A stretch of DNA of 64,000 nucleotides from Abelmoschus esculentus (lineage: Eukaryota > Streptophyta > Magnoliopsida > Malvales > Malvaceae). The translations under genes were made by a program, and so were the position numbers. Positions 22,840 to 33,400 of this stretch are shown here, one piece after another (position 1 is the first letter of the stretch; each line of letters begins with the position of its first letter). The stretch spans positions 13,618,999 to 13,682,998 of the forward strand of contig JAUCBN010000046.1 in the NCBI GenBank assembly GCA_035048815.1, given 5' to 3'. The notes under the pieces are model-generated. The model made no database searches, was not told the origin of the DNA, and saw only the letters and a list, made by a program, of their open reading frames with translations.

Positions 22840-23757
22840 ATGAAAAGGAAGAATGAAGAGCAAGAAATCAACAGGAAAAGGAAGCAGAATCAGCATGAAC
22901 AACAACACGATCATCTTGAATTAAAGTTGTCTTGCAGTCCAACGCCGTCGTACACGGCGTCTCCTCTGGTCCTGGTTCCCAACCAGAAAGAAAGAGTACA
23001 GATGGTTTCCCAGTCGTCGACGATGCCAACACTGTTTTATGAACCGACAACTGCGCATCCGCTTCAGTTATCTGCTAACCATTCACTTTACGACGCTGCT
23101 TTCGTTAATTCTGAAGCGTCGTCTTCAGTTCTGTACCCACCACAACAGGAGCTTGTTTTTCCGCCGTCTCCGGCGGATGTTCCAGCCGGAGGAAGAGTCG
23201 CTCCACCTCCACGAAACGGTCGTGGTCGAAGGAATTCAACACATACTCTACGAGAAGGGAAAAGCGAGACGGTTGAAGCTCCGTATCCATGGGCGACGAA
23301 CCGACGAGCCGCGGTTCATACCCTTCAGTATTTGTCGTCGAAAGGGATCCTTACCATCACCGGCGACGTTCAGTGTAAGCGGTGCGAGAGACAGTTCAAG
23401 ATCGGGTACGATTTGAAGGAAAAGTTCACTGAAATCGCCACTTACATAGTGCGGAATAAGAGCTCCATGCACGACCGAGCACCATCTGTTTGGCGTAATC
23501 CCGCACTGCCCAAATGCAAGTTTTGCAACCAAGAGAACAGTGCGAAACCGGTGATTGCCGACAAGAAGAAAGCCGTCAACTGGCTGTTTTTGCTGCTCGG
23601 ACAAATGCTCGGTTGCTGCACTCTCGATCAGTTGAAGTATTTCTGCAAACACACGAGAAATCATCGCACCGGTGCGAAAGACCGCGTCCTTTATCTCACT
23701 TATCTTAGTCTTTGCAAGCAACTAGATCCTACTGGCCCTTTTGATAGAGAATCTTGA
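22840..23757 (+). CDS. DUF7086 domain protein with EAR-like motif
   Basis: Single-exon ORF of 305 residues; ATG at 22840 in CCAAACCATGAAA context. N-terminus: a Lys/Arg-rich stretch (residues 2-16) that could be a nuclear localisation signal, then LELKL at 26-30, which fits the LxLxL EAR repressor motif, then a Ser/Pro/Gln-rich disordered part to about 140. C-terminal half: the conserved plant domain DUF7086, starting EAPYPWATNRR at about 146 and ending LYLTYLSLCKQLDPTGPFDR. It includes two CxxC pairs (CKRC at 179-182, CKFC at 226-229) that probably bind one zinc ion, and GQMLGCC...YFCKHT further on. The biochemical role of the family is unknown to me. NLS plus EAR plus zinc ribbon-like domain suggest a nuclear repressor-type function, which is inference. 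The antisense ORFs across it are shadows of its GC-rich codons. Confidence 0.85.
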   Translation: MKRKNEEQEINRKRKQNQHEQQHDHLELKLSCSPTPSYTASPLVLVPNQKERVQMVSQSSTMPTLFYEPTTAHPLQLSANHSLYDAAFVNSEASSSVLYPPQQELVFPPSPADVPAGGRVAPPPRNGRGRRNSTHTLREGKSETVEAPYPWATNRRAAVHTLQYLSSKGILTITGDVQCKRCERQFKIGYDLKEKFTEIATYIVRNKSSMHDRAPSVWRNPALPKCKFCNQENSAKPVIADKKKAVNWLFLLLGQMLGCCTLDQLKYFCKHTRNHRTGAKDRVLYLTYLSLCKQLDPTGPFDRES

Positions 23758-24420
23758 TCGAATTTCAGTGATTGGTACGTATATCAAGCTACTATTTTGG
23801 ATAATTTTATGTTTTTCCCAAGAAAATTGGATCATCTGGTTATAATCTGTGCATGTTTTTATTACATAAACTACATTATTTCTATTATTGGCAACATCTT
23901 GTTCCATAAATGCTGGTGTACACATGCGCACACACACATATATATATATATATATGGAAAGACAATGTGTTTGATAAAATACTTTTTTCCTTAAAAAATT
24001 TTCAAGCTTGTTTCCTTTAATGGGTTTCACTTTTCATAATCAATGATCTGCATGAAGCCTATAATATTAGCTATGTTATTCAGATTTTGGATGTGATAAA
24101 ATATATTCGAAAAAGGAGAAATTATTATATGATCTTAACTCACTTCGTTATTAATAGTAATGAGATTTATATATTGAAAATAAATCTTAAAAAAGTGAGA
24201 TGAATGAATTTCATTAGATGTGATCATGAATAACCTGGTCTATATACGATATTTGACTTTATGTTTATGTTCGATATATATGTGTGATATAGTCTTTTTT
24301 TTCCTCACTTTTTTATATGTTTATTTGAAGGGACATGTTTGAAACAACAAAGGAATTGTCCGTAGAAAATGAGCAGAAGATTCACATTTTAGAATTTTCT
24401 TTCTCGAGAAAATCATCACT
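23758..24420 (+). other. 3' region of the DUF7086 gene, possible 3'-UTR intron
   Basis: 17 bp past the stop is a donor-like GATTG|GTACGT. A T-rich stretch ending TTATTTGAAG|GG lies near 24330. A 3'-UTR intron of about 555 bp is therefore possible. A (CA)n/(TA)n microsatellite lies inside (23925-23955). Confidence 0.35.
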
Positions 24421-26020
24421 GTGTTCTAATGCAACACTCGAATAGAAAGTCTTAGTTCAATTCATATGAACTACTACATGAACTACTGGTCTTGTTCATG
24501 CATGTATTGTTCGGATTATCGATGAGAGTCGGATATTAGTATTTATTATTTGTTTTGATGTTCTTTTTTATAAAAAAAATTACATATTTAAGGATTATTA
24601 TTCGATAAAATTGATTTTTATGTGTATTTTATATATATTTGACTCATATTATACTTATTTCGAAAAAATATCATATTTTTCAAATTCAAATCTCTAATTC
24701 TCGACTCAGGTGACTCTCAAGTCAAATTGAGGTTTTTTTTATATATGATAATTTAATTTCAATTACTATTAAAAGTTTCAATTATAATTTAAACTAGTTA
24801 GAGTATAAATAATTAATCACTAAATTAAATTATTTTATCAAAATATGAATATAAAATTTTAATGCGATGAAACTATGCTCAACATTCATGGAAAGTCTCT
24901 TTATATATATGAGTTATGTTAAATATTTTTTTATATTGATTCGATAATATTTATCTGAAATTTTTGTTATATCTCATATTTCTCTTTATTTGTTTTATTA
25001 AAGATTCTTTAAATATTAATCACTAAACTAAAAATTAGATACAGATAATTTATTTCAATTGATAAATTAATGTATAAACTAAAAAATTATCTAAAAGGAA
25101 CTACATTCAAAAACTTTCTAACCATGTAAATTAACTCTGTTAATTTTACTCGTTCGATTTATATCGAATTTTTGAAATCATTGTCATTGTTGTTTTTAGA
25201 AACAATTTATAGTTTTTTATCTTTGCTCACTCAAAAATTAGTAACTAATAATTTAAGCGTTTCTTTTAAATGAATCTAGAGTTATGTATGGTTATAGAAA
25301 TATAACGTTCACTTTCTGGTTTATCTTATAATTTTTTGGATGATTTTTCAAAATTACTACCAAACTTGTTTTCTAAGAAATCCTGTCAAATTTTTATAAT
25401 CTTTCAACATTTAAATACTCATATTTTTTAAAATACATATCAAAATCGATCATTGTGTATTTTAAATAAAATTAGATTAAATTACATTTATAAAGATATA
25501 TAGATCACTTTCTAACTGTATAAATCCAACGACAACAAATATAATACTCTGTCGATGTTAATTACAACGAAAAATAGATGAATCATATAGTTACAAATAT
25601 TATAAAATGTTTTTAAAGTGATAATTGAAGATAAGCATCTAACTTATTATTGTTAATCAAATAATAATAGTAGTAGGTTTCTAATTTTAAGATTTACTCC
25701 AATAAGTTTTTTTTTTTTTTTTTTGTTATCGGTGATGGTGATGGTGGTTATTATTACACGTATTTGACATCTCTATAGTACCAATAATCCAGTAAAAAGT
25801 ACATGTTGAATTTTCTTTTTAAAATTTTCTATATAATACTTTCTTAATTTTTTTTTCATAAAAGTTTCTTTTCACTTTCTCTCGTAAACTTTCTTAGAAA
25901 AAAATTATATTTTAAAAAAAGAAAGAAAAGAAAAAATATATTTTAAAAAAGAAAGAAAAAAAGAAAATAAGGTACTTTTGTTCTACGAGAACAGTTTGCC
26001 AACAATATTAGAACGAAACG
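24421..26020. other. AT-rich intergenic DNA and CYSTM promoter
   Basis: No gene recognised. A poly-T run (25707-25724) precedes GATGGTGATGGTGG. CTATATAATAC at about 25830 is a plausible TATA box for the CYSTM gene, about 190 bp before its ATG. Confidence 0.4.
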
Positions 26021-26596
26021 ATGAGTTATTACAATCAAAAACCTTCTATCGGCATCCCTCCTCCTCAATGTAAGCTCTCGATTTTTTTTCTTTTTCTTTT
26101 TTATAATATCTTGATTATTATTTAATATGTTAATTTTTAATTATTTTTTTAACGAATTATAGATTATCCGCCACCATCGGCATATCCACCACCAACATAT
26201 CCACCGCAAGAAGTTTATCCTCTGCCATCATATCCGCCACAAGGATATCCTACTCAGGGATATCCTCCTCCCTATGCCCCTCAAGAGGAAAAGCATATGG
26301 GTTGCTTACAAGGCTGGTAAGCTCCTCATACTATACGTATATATACGGTTATATTCATGCATTTATACGAGTATATCTATCGTATTTGTTACGAAACATT
26401 TATATTAAAAATCGAAATAACATTAAAAAAAATTTATTAGGTTACAGTTAAAAATTGAATTAATGAATATGATATGATCGAGAAACATGCCCGTAACCAT
26501 AATTCAATATCTATTCGAATATAATTCTTGGTTTTCCTTTGTACCTGCAGTTTGGCTGCTCTTTGCTGTTGCTGCTTGTTGGATGCTTGTTTTTGA
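26021..26596 (+). CDS. CYSTM family cysteine-rich tail-anchored protein
   Basis: Three exons: 26021-26069, 26163-26316, 26551-26596; 249 nt, 82 residues, with phases matching at both GT-AG introns. It is too small and split to appear as one ORF. The start MSYYNQKP is followed by a Pro/Tyr/Gln-rich repeat region (YPPP, YPPQ and YPTQGYPP units, residues 17-55), then the CYSTM module at the C-terminus: GCLQGCLAALCCCCLLDACF. Cys residues line one hydrophobic helix that anchors the protein in a membrane, often the plasma membrane. Family members are linked to stress tolerance and to WINDHOSE-type functions in plants. Splicing is essential: the cysteine-rich tail comes from exon 3 and its first Cys codon spans the junction. 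Which CYSTM subgroup it belongs to cannot be settled here. Confidence 0.9.
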
Positions 26597-27316
26597 GGAA
26601 CACAGCTTTGCCATCAATCTGTAATTGTAATGTTGGATTTTAATGACATAAACACAAAAAATAATTAATTGGTGTTAAGCATCAATAATTCAGACTTTGC
26701 ATGTAATTCAACATTTCCTCTGTAATAAAATGTAATAGTATTTTATATTATTTAAAAATCCAAATAAAATTTCAGTAGGAACAGACTTTTAGACATGGGG
26801 AGATGCATGTAATAAAACTACTTGTGACATAAGCACTAGTGGTTTCTTTAGAATCTTGGTCTCGAAATAATTCGACTCGATAATGACTTTATTTATTTAC
26901 ATTAAAAAATTTATCTTGAAAATTAAAATAAAACTCGCGATCTTTTAACTCTGTCGTCTAATTTTATACCTTTATGATAGCATCTCCATGATAGTTAGTG
27001 TTTATAGTCTTGGAGCTTTTAACTCTCTCACCGACCTTTCACTTTTTGAAATCTTGGAGCTTCAAGTTCTTCCAACGTAAAATATTAAAGAGAAGGAACC
27101 TTCAAGATGATGCTTTGATTTATGACTGTCTTGATATCGAATGGTATCTCGCTTAGAGATTATCGAAATGTTCTGATTTCTGATATTTTTGTCATGAGAT
27201 GATATCTCACTTAAAAACAATCGAAATATTTTCACCACTTTCTTGAACTGAAAAAACCTTAAAATAATCTTTTGATTTTTGATCATCTTAGACATCAAAT
27301 TGTATCTCATTTGGAG
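26597..27316. other. CYSTM 3'-UTR and intergenic DNA
   Basis: AATAAAATG at about 26724 may serve as polyadenylation signal. The 82-codon minus ORF at 27062-27310 covers an imperfect repeat of ATCTCGCTTA/ATCTCACTTA wording and has no domain. Confidence 0.4.
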
Positions 27317-27533
27317 CAGAGATTATTAGGTGAATCGCGTACCTTTTTCATCAAGTCATTCATGTTTCAAGCAATCAGGACCGTTCATTTTTAAATAACT
27401 ACCTAATAATTATTCACCTACTAATTACATGTAGAAAAGAGGTGATGATTCACCTTAAAAAACTGAAATGGATAAATCTAATTAGTTAAGAGCACGAATA
27501 ACATGGTGAACATGGTTCACCTAATAATTTTTT
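27317..27533. mobile_element. ATTATTAGGTGAA MITE, copy 2, with 9-bp target duplication
   Basis: The termini GATTATTAGGTGAA and TTCACCTAATAAT are inverted repeats, and the interior matches copy 1 at 14170-14374. The direct repeat CATTTGGAG flanks it exactly (27308-27316 and 27534-27542). A 9-bp duplication is the rule for Mutator-like elements, so this family is best called a MULE-type MITE. Confidence 0.8.
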
Positions 27534-27542
27534 CATTTGGAG

Positions 27543-28354
27543 ACTACCAAAGTACCTCAAAAATTTATACTCTCAAACAAAAGTTTAAGTATTAAATTAA
27601 AACAAGTCAATTTATCCATTAATCAAAATTCTTTTTCAAGAAAAAAATGGAATAATTAATTAAAAATCATATGCGGACTTGACAGAATAAAAATATTTTT
27701 TCTCTTTTTTTATGCCTCCTTTCATGCCTCCTTTAAAAATTTACTGAAAATTGAATTTTAAACCCTAACCCTTACTTTATATATCCTAAATCCTATACCC
27801 CTAGACCCGACTTGACACGTGACTCATTAAACTATCTCTCTAAAATCTATACGGAAGAAAATACAACATACCATCTACTATACCAAACACACAAAAGAGT
27901 ATTATTGTAAATTAGTAGGTTTAGCGTTTATAGTTTGAGATTTAAGGTTATAGGTTGTGGTTAAGAATTAAAAAATTAAGAATAAAATGTATTTTTAAAG
28001 TATAATATTTAGGATTTAAAATATAAAAAATTAGAATTAAAGTTTAAAATTCAATTTTTTAAGTTTTTAATTAGGGACAGAGGATTTATACTTCAGAGGA
28101 GTGCAACAATACTAAGACACATAAAGATTAGTGTGTGCCAATGCCTTCTCGAGCAAAAATGTGATCCCTGCAGTTAGATTTGTGTTTTAAATTAACTCAA
28201 ACTAAAATATTAGTCAAATAAAATTTTTATCTTTGATCTTAATTTTAAATTAAAATGTTTATTTGATCTTTAACCTCTCTTAATGTTTAATCTTAATTTC
28301 GTCCCTGTCTGCAACGCAACCGTAACGATGACAACCGACTTCTGATGTAATAAT
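27543..28354. other. Intergenic DNA with telomere-like degenerate words
   Basis: 27740-28070 contains AACCCTAACCC on one side and AGGTTTAGCG, AAGGTTATAGG on the other, loosely inverted. No gene was seen. Confidence 0.35.
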
Positions 28355-28536
28355 TAAAAACCACCAAATAAATTCCAATGTTCCAATCAATAAAACCATG
28401 AACTGAATCTTATTTCAAAAAACTCAGTCCACAAAGTATTAAAAACAGAAAGAAGAAACAAATAACACAATTGGCACATCATAGTCTTCATGTTTGCAAC
28501 AATGAATTGAAGCAAAGTACTGTGTCTGAAATTATA

Positions 28537-29979
28537 TCATGAGTATGACTCAGAAGCAATTTTCATGGAAGCATCCTTCTCGATCATGTCATCTTGTTGT
28601 TTCTCGCGATCGGTCGTCTCGAGTTGGCTGTAGTTTCCCTTCTCCTTGAAGAGTTGGATATGGTGGTGTTTGCAGTAGAGTTTTCCTTCATGTGCTATGT
28701 AGTTGGATGGGCTAATGGTGCAACCTCCATGGGTACATTTGAAGCAGCTCTTATGGTAGATTGTCCTATTCACAGTAACCTTAAAAACACACAGAAAAAA
28801 CCTCAAATTCTATTGTTTTGATCCAAAACATGGTTTAAAACATATGTTTCTTGAATCTAAGTGCAAGTGTCAGATATGATTAATGTGTCCGAAATAATAT
28901 AGATTTTAGTTACCCTCTCAATTGGATAGGCAGTCTTGTTACAGCATTTACATTTTTCTCTGGTGCCACCAAACATGTTCAACACTTTGGCTGCATTCTG
29001 TTGGATACAATTCAATGGAAATATAATTTTTCGATTTTAAGTAAAATTTATCGACAGTATAATAAATAATTATTCGTATATAAATATATTTTCTGAAAAT
29101 TACCTCATTTTCAATTTGTCTTTCAGGCTTTACGATCTTCGGTGTTCCTGAAAGAATTACGGATTGTTTTATTGACAAATGAATGTGAAAATACGACCTC
29201 TAAATATTCTCGAAATAAAAAGAAAAGTTTAAGAAAATCTAATGTTATCGTGTAAAATATTTACATCCAAATCCGAATAATTCGATAAAATATTTACCTT
29301 CAAAACTCTTGTCTAAACTGCCAGTTCTCTTGAAGAGTTGATCATAGTGAGGCCTGCAGTATAACACTCCTTCAAAAGAATTGTAGTTGCTAAGCTGAAA
29401 AAAGAAAATATATGGGTTAATTGCGCTAAAGGTTCCCGGTTATCACTACAATTTCAAATTAATCTTTGAACTTTAAAAAACTTCAATGGAATCCTCAAAT
29501 ATCAGTATTATATTAGGTATTTTCATTAGTTTGTCTATCGATTCGAGCATTAATGTCGATTTTAAATTTAACATATGGTATGTTTAAAATACCATGATAA
29601 AATTTTATAACATTCTAATTCGATAAAACCCGGGATCTAAGAGAAAGGGGACTGACTATACCAAGTCATCATGTTTAACTCAATTTGATAGATGTGTTTT
29701 AAATACATACTCTGCATCAATAACCTGAAAAAGTAGTTCTATATAGCTCAGAATATGATTCATGTTCGATACATATCCGTATTCGACATTCATCCGATTT
29801 CGATATCGAAAAGTATGGATGACAAAACAAAAATATGTTACCTTGAGAGTACCCCTGCAATGGTGGCATCTGAAGCAAGCTTTATGGAAAACCCTATTAT
29901 CAGCCGTCAACTTATCAACCAGATATACAGTCTTGTCGCAGGCACTGCATTTCTGCTGAGTCCCTTGGAATGTCGCCAT
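28537..29979 (-). CDS. WLIM1: WLIM1-type two-LIM-domain protein, copy A
   Basis: Five exons on the minus strand: 29979-29842, 29394-29298, 29147-29104, 28997-28914, 28779-28537; 606 nt, 201 residues, all phases consistent. LIM1: C11-x2-C14, H32-x2-C35, C38-x2-C41, C59-x2-H62. LIM2: C109-x2-C112, H130-x2-C133, C136-x4-C141, C157-x2-H160. These are complete zinc sets with the plant-type spacing of LIM2. Between them is GTPKIVKPERQ, and the tail is short and acidic. Plant LIM proteins of this cysteine-rich-protein type bind and bundle actin filaments and may shuttle to the nucleus. LSNYNSFEG and TISPSNYIAHEGKLYCKHHH point to the WLIM1 subgroup. An in-frame upstream ATG at 30072 would add 31 residues, but changes between the two copies there are mostly amino-acid-changing, so 29979 is the start. 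Confidence 0.93.
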
Positions 29980-30215
29980 TGCTGCTTCCTCAAAAAGCTC
30001 TGATCTTTCAACAAAAAAGAGTGAGCCAAAAACGATAGTTTCGATTATCGTTTTATTCGATTTGAATTTCACTCTTTTTTGCCTGGCGATCTGAGTTTCT
30101 TCTTCTGTGCTTCAAGCTTTTAGATTTGCTTATTAAATAGCTAAATGAAGGCAAAGGTGACCCAGAATCTTGTGGACGGCAGTGAATTGAGGAATGAGGG
30201 TAACAAATCAAAGCA

Positions 30216-30223
30216 TATTTATA
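30216..30223 (-). promoter_or_regulatory. TATA box of WLIM1 copy A
   Basis: CTATAAATATGC on the minus strand, about 240 bp before the ATG. The same box is kept in copy B (37736-37743). Sequence similarity between the copies stops just upstream of it. Confidence 0.6.
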
Positions 30224-30227
30224 GAAA

Positions 30228-30570
30228 AGGCCAAAAGGGTGCTTATAACTTAAGAAATTTGATATCTTTGTAACATTTTTTTAATTGAGTAATAGGTTTA
30301 TAACTTATTAGATATGACACTATAATCAAAACCCGATCTAAATTCGATTCGATCTAAAGAAAAAATTCAATCTAAATTTAATTAAAAAATTCTAAATCTG
30401 AACCCGAAAAAAATTATTCAAGTTCTAATAGGAGGTGGATCGGATATGGATATTTTTATAATTCGATTCAAATTTGATCCAAATCCATATTCAATCATAA
30501 TTCGATCCATATATGAATCTAATTAAAAAAATTAAATTTAAAAATATGGAGCTATCTATTAAAATATTAA
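30228..30570. other. Diverged AT-rich repeat, left part
   Basis: AACCCGATCTAAATTCGATTCG-like wording also occurs, inverted, at 31300-31440 (TCGGATTTAGATTTTAGA..., GATTTTGAC). This fits an old element into which the 30571 MITE was inserted. Confidence 0.35.
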
Positions 30571-30937
30571 GGGTAAACTACATAAATGGTCCCTTAATTA
30601 TATCTCAATTATCTTTTACATCCTTTGATTATCAAATGTTACAAATTAGTCCATTGACTAATTTTTTTGATACAAAGTGGTCCTGTGCCGTTAAAAATTT
30701 GACGGAAAACTGATGTGGACATTAACATGCTGATTTGGATAACCATGTGGCATCCCCAGTCTCTATAATCCAAGTTAGCATGTTAACGTCCACATCAGTT
30801 TCCCGTCAAATTTTAACGGTACAAGATCATTTTGTATCAAAAAAAGTTAGTCAATGGACCAATTTGTAACATTTGATAGTCAGGGGATGTAAAAGATAAT
30901 TGAGGTATAATCAAGGGACCATTTATATAATTTACCC
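30571..30937. mobile_element. Foldback MITE, copy 2 (ACATAAATGGTCC family)
   Basis: The ends GGGTAAACTACATAAATGGTCCC and GGGACCATTTATATAATTTACCC are inverted. The inner halves are also complementary (AACTGATGTGGAC / GTCCACATCAGTT), so the transcript would fold into one hairpin of about 150-180 bp per arm. The sister copy is at 9407-9762. Confidence 0.78.
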
Positions 30938-31439
30938 TAAAAATTAAGTTAAATTTTGATTATCTATATATTAATATGGATATATATTAAAACTCTAATT
31001 AAGTTTATATACAATTATTAAATGATTAATATCTTTAATAATTTTATTTATGTTTTTCTTTTATTTTTTAGGTTTTTGTTGAGTTTTACTAGTAGGATAA
31101 TAGTAGTCTATGTAAGAATAATTTATTTTTTGTTGAGTTTTTAAGTTGAAGTTTGAGTTGCTACTTTAATTTATTTTATATTAGATTATATTATTTATTG
31201 AGATTTATTTGTGCTATTAATTTAAATATATTTGTTTGATAATTTTTTATTTAAATATATTTGTTTGGATTGTTATATAAAAAAAAATTAATTGAATTTG
31301 GACTTTCGAATTTCGGATTTAGATTTTAGATATTTTGTTGGATCGGACTTAAATTTATGTAATCAAATTTGGATTGAGACTTGAATTTTTAAAAGTCCAA
31401 TTATTAATTAGATTAGATTTTGACTTTATAAAATCTAAT
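30938..31439. other. AT-rich DNA, right part of a diverged repeat
   Basis: Contains TTTATTTAAATATATTTGTTTG twice (31213-31265, partial). No gene. Confidence 0.35.
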
Positions 31440-32280
31440 CCATTGTTTTTATAATGGAATTTTATTCATCCAAGTAACTACAACAAGGTTACAAAACTGT
31501 AAGAAATCAAATCAAAACAACCCTGACATACATGAACAAAGGACAACACTTATACACTTGACCAAATTTATAGGCAGTTATCCTAATTAGCAGCTAAACA
31601 TTTATCAATTAAACATTTACAATCTATCATTTTTAACTTTACATTATTCTTAATAATGTAAAAATTTTCAGTGGATGAACGTGCACTTTTTCCATACAAA
31701 CATTCATTTTTCTCTTTATCATCTATGATAATTAAAACTACACTAAGCGAGTATGATAATCACAGACCTCAAAGATTTATCCTTCCCCATCTATAAAATT
31801 CAAGCAAAAAGGTTAACCTAATTGTCAGGACAAACAGTAACTACAAGCTTATGTTATCAAAAGCCATAAAGAGGTTGAGAAAGAACAACTCTCAAACAAA
31901 TGGTCTCTAGATTCAGTAGTTTTTCCAACAACAAGTATAAGATGTCAACTTGGCTATCCCATCTCTCTGGCCTATTTTATTAGCAAGCGATCCAAGACAA
32001 CTAGTCAAGATAGAAACGATTTCTTAGGGATCAATAGGGATTCTCAGACAATCCGAAATCTTGACACTCTTTTCTTCTTGTTTTTGAGAGAATGTCATAC
32101 CTTCCTTGTATAATTTTCAAGTGAAAGATCCTCCAGAGTAACCAACTGATCTCGTAGTTTCATAAGTTTTTTTCATATCCAATTATGAAAGTTTTTAGCT
32201 TGAGTAGACCGAATAGAAATCCCTTTCAAAACATAACGGTTGATTCATGTTACCTAAAAAGATCCGGACTGAATGAGTAA
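31440..32280 (-). repeat. Copia-like LTR/3'-end remnant
   Basis: Read on the minus strand: a degenerate coding-looking stretch near 32170-32100 (MKLRDQLVTLEDLSLENYT), then a TATA-like CTGCCTATAAATTTGG at about 31575, and a polyA-signal-like GGATGAATAAAATTCC at about 31465. This order resembles the 3' end plus LTR of a copia element, or a retroposed transcript. There are no diagnostic pol motifs, so the call is tentative. Confidence 0.35.
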
Positions 32281-32589
32281 CAACCAAATACATCGAACCA
32301 TACAACCTTATTCCAAAATCTAAATCAAAATTAATCCATTATCATCTCTATATTTTATCTACAATTCAATTGAACACTTGAAATTTTGATTTATATTTAA
32401 TTGTATATTAGATAAATTAATTAATATTTATGCAAGCAATACGTAAATATAAATTAATGTTTTATCGATAACAATATTTATTATTTGTAAAATAATAAAT
32501 AAATCAAAATGTCATATATATATATATATATATATATTATAATTACACAAAATTAAAGTTTATGTATGACATTACAATTTAACTGAAGT
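32281..32589. other. AT-rich DNA with (TA)n microsatellite
   Basis: An uninterrupted AT/TA run lies at about 32515-32538; the rest is A/T-rich without genes. Confidence 0.6.
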
Positions 32590-33400
32590 TCATATTTAAT
32601 TTTGCTTATTATTTAAATAGATATCTAAATTACATTTGTAGATGTTTTTTGTCTTTAAACTATTTATATCTCTAAATAGGTACCATAAGTTTTAATTTTA
32701 GTTATTTTAAGTTTTTAAACGTTAATTATCGTTATTTTTATTTTTTTTTAATTTTTATTTTAATTTATTTTTAACTTATTTTTTAAAAAATAATAATTTT
32801 AAATATTTACAAAATAGTCTCAAATCATAATCAAAATCCCCAAATTACAGTCAATATCGTCGTTTTTTGCCTCACTGGAGACCACCACTATTGTCGCCAG
32901 ACCACCATGACTGTTTACCCCAACCACCCATCGTTGGTAATCGGTAATAGGCATATTGACCGATTTTCTAACGTCGAAAGAAATCGAAATCGTAAAAATA
33001 AAATAGTCGACACACCTATCATCTATTATAGGTGATAGGTAATTGGAAGAAATGGTCGTGATGGTCCGACGGTGATAGTGATAATCTCTGATGATCCAGT
33101 AAACGATAACATCGACAATAATTTGAGGATTTTGGGGTTTGGGTTAGAGATTTGGACTATTTTATAAAGATTTAAAAATGTTATTTTTTAAATGAATTTT
33201 ACATTTTATTTAAAAATTAATTAAAAGTAAAAAAATTAAAACATGCTACTTGTTGCATTTTAATTGACTAACATTTTTTTATTAGCGGTTAAACACTAAA
33301 AATGACCAAAATTAAAATTTTAAACAACTACTTAGAATTAAAAATAGTTTAAACATTTTGATCCATAAACATAATTTTGGTATTTATTTGTGTTGAGTTG
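32590..33400. repeat. Possible long foldback repeat, related to 4738-5430
   Basis: AT-rich ends with a GC-richer centre (GACCACCACTATTGTCGCC and so on), the same plan as 4738-5430. TTTAAACTATTTATA (left) and AATAGTTTAAACATT (right) are inverted. The boundaries are soft. Confidence 0.3.

Larger units (their letters stand above)
28355..30227 (-). repeat. WLIM1 duplication block, unit A
   Basis: This stretch matches 35993-37747 through exons, introns, 3' flank (AAATAAATTCCAATGTT) and 5' flank up to AAAGCATATTTATAGAAAA. Intron lengths differ by small indels, and unit B has about 35 extra bases in the 3' flank. The upstream match ends a few bases past the TATA box. Confidence 0.85.

Noticed and set aside
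23248..23721. 157-codon minus-strand ORF opposite the DUF7086 gene
   Set aside because: It is the antisense shadow of a GC-richer coding exon; the plus frame carries a recognised conserved domain.
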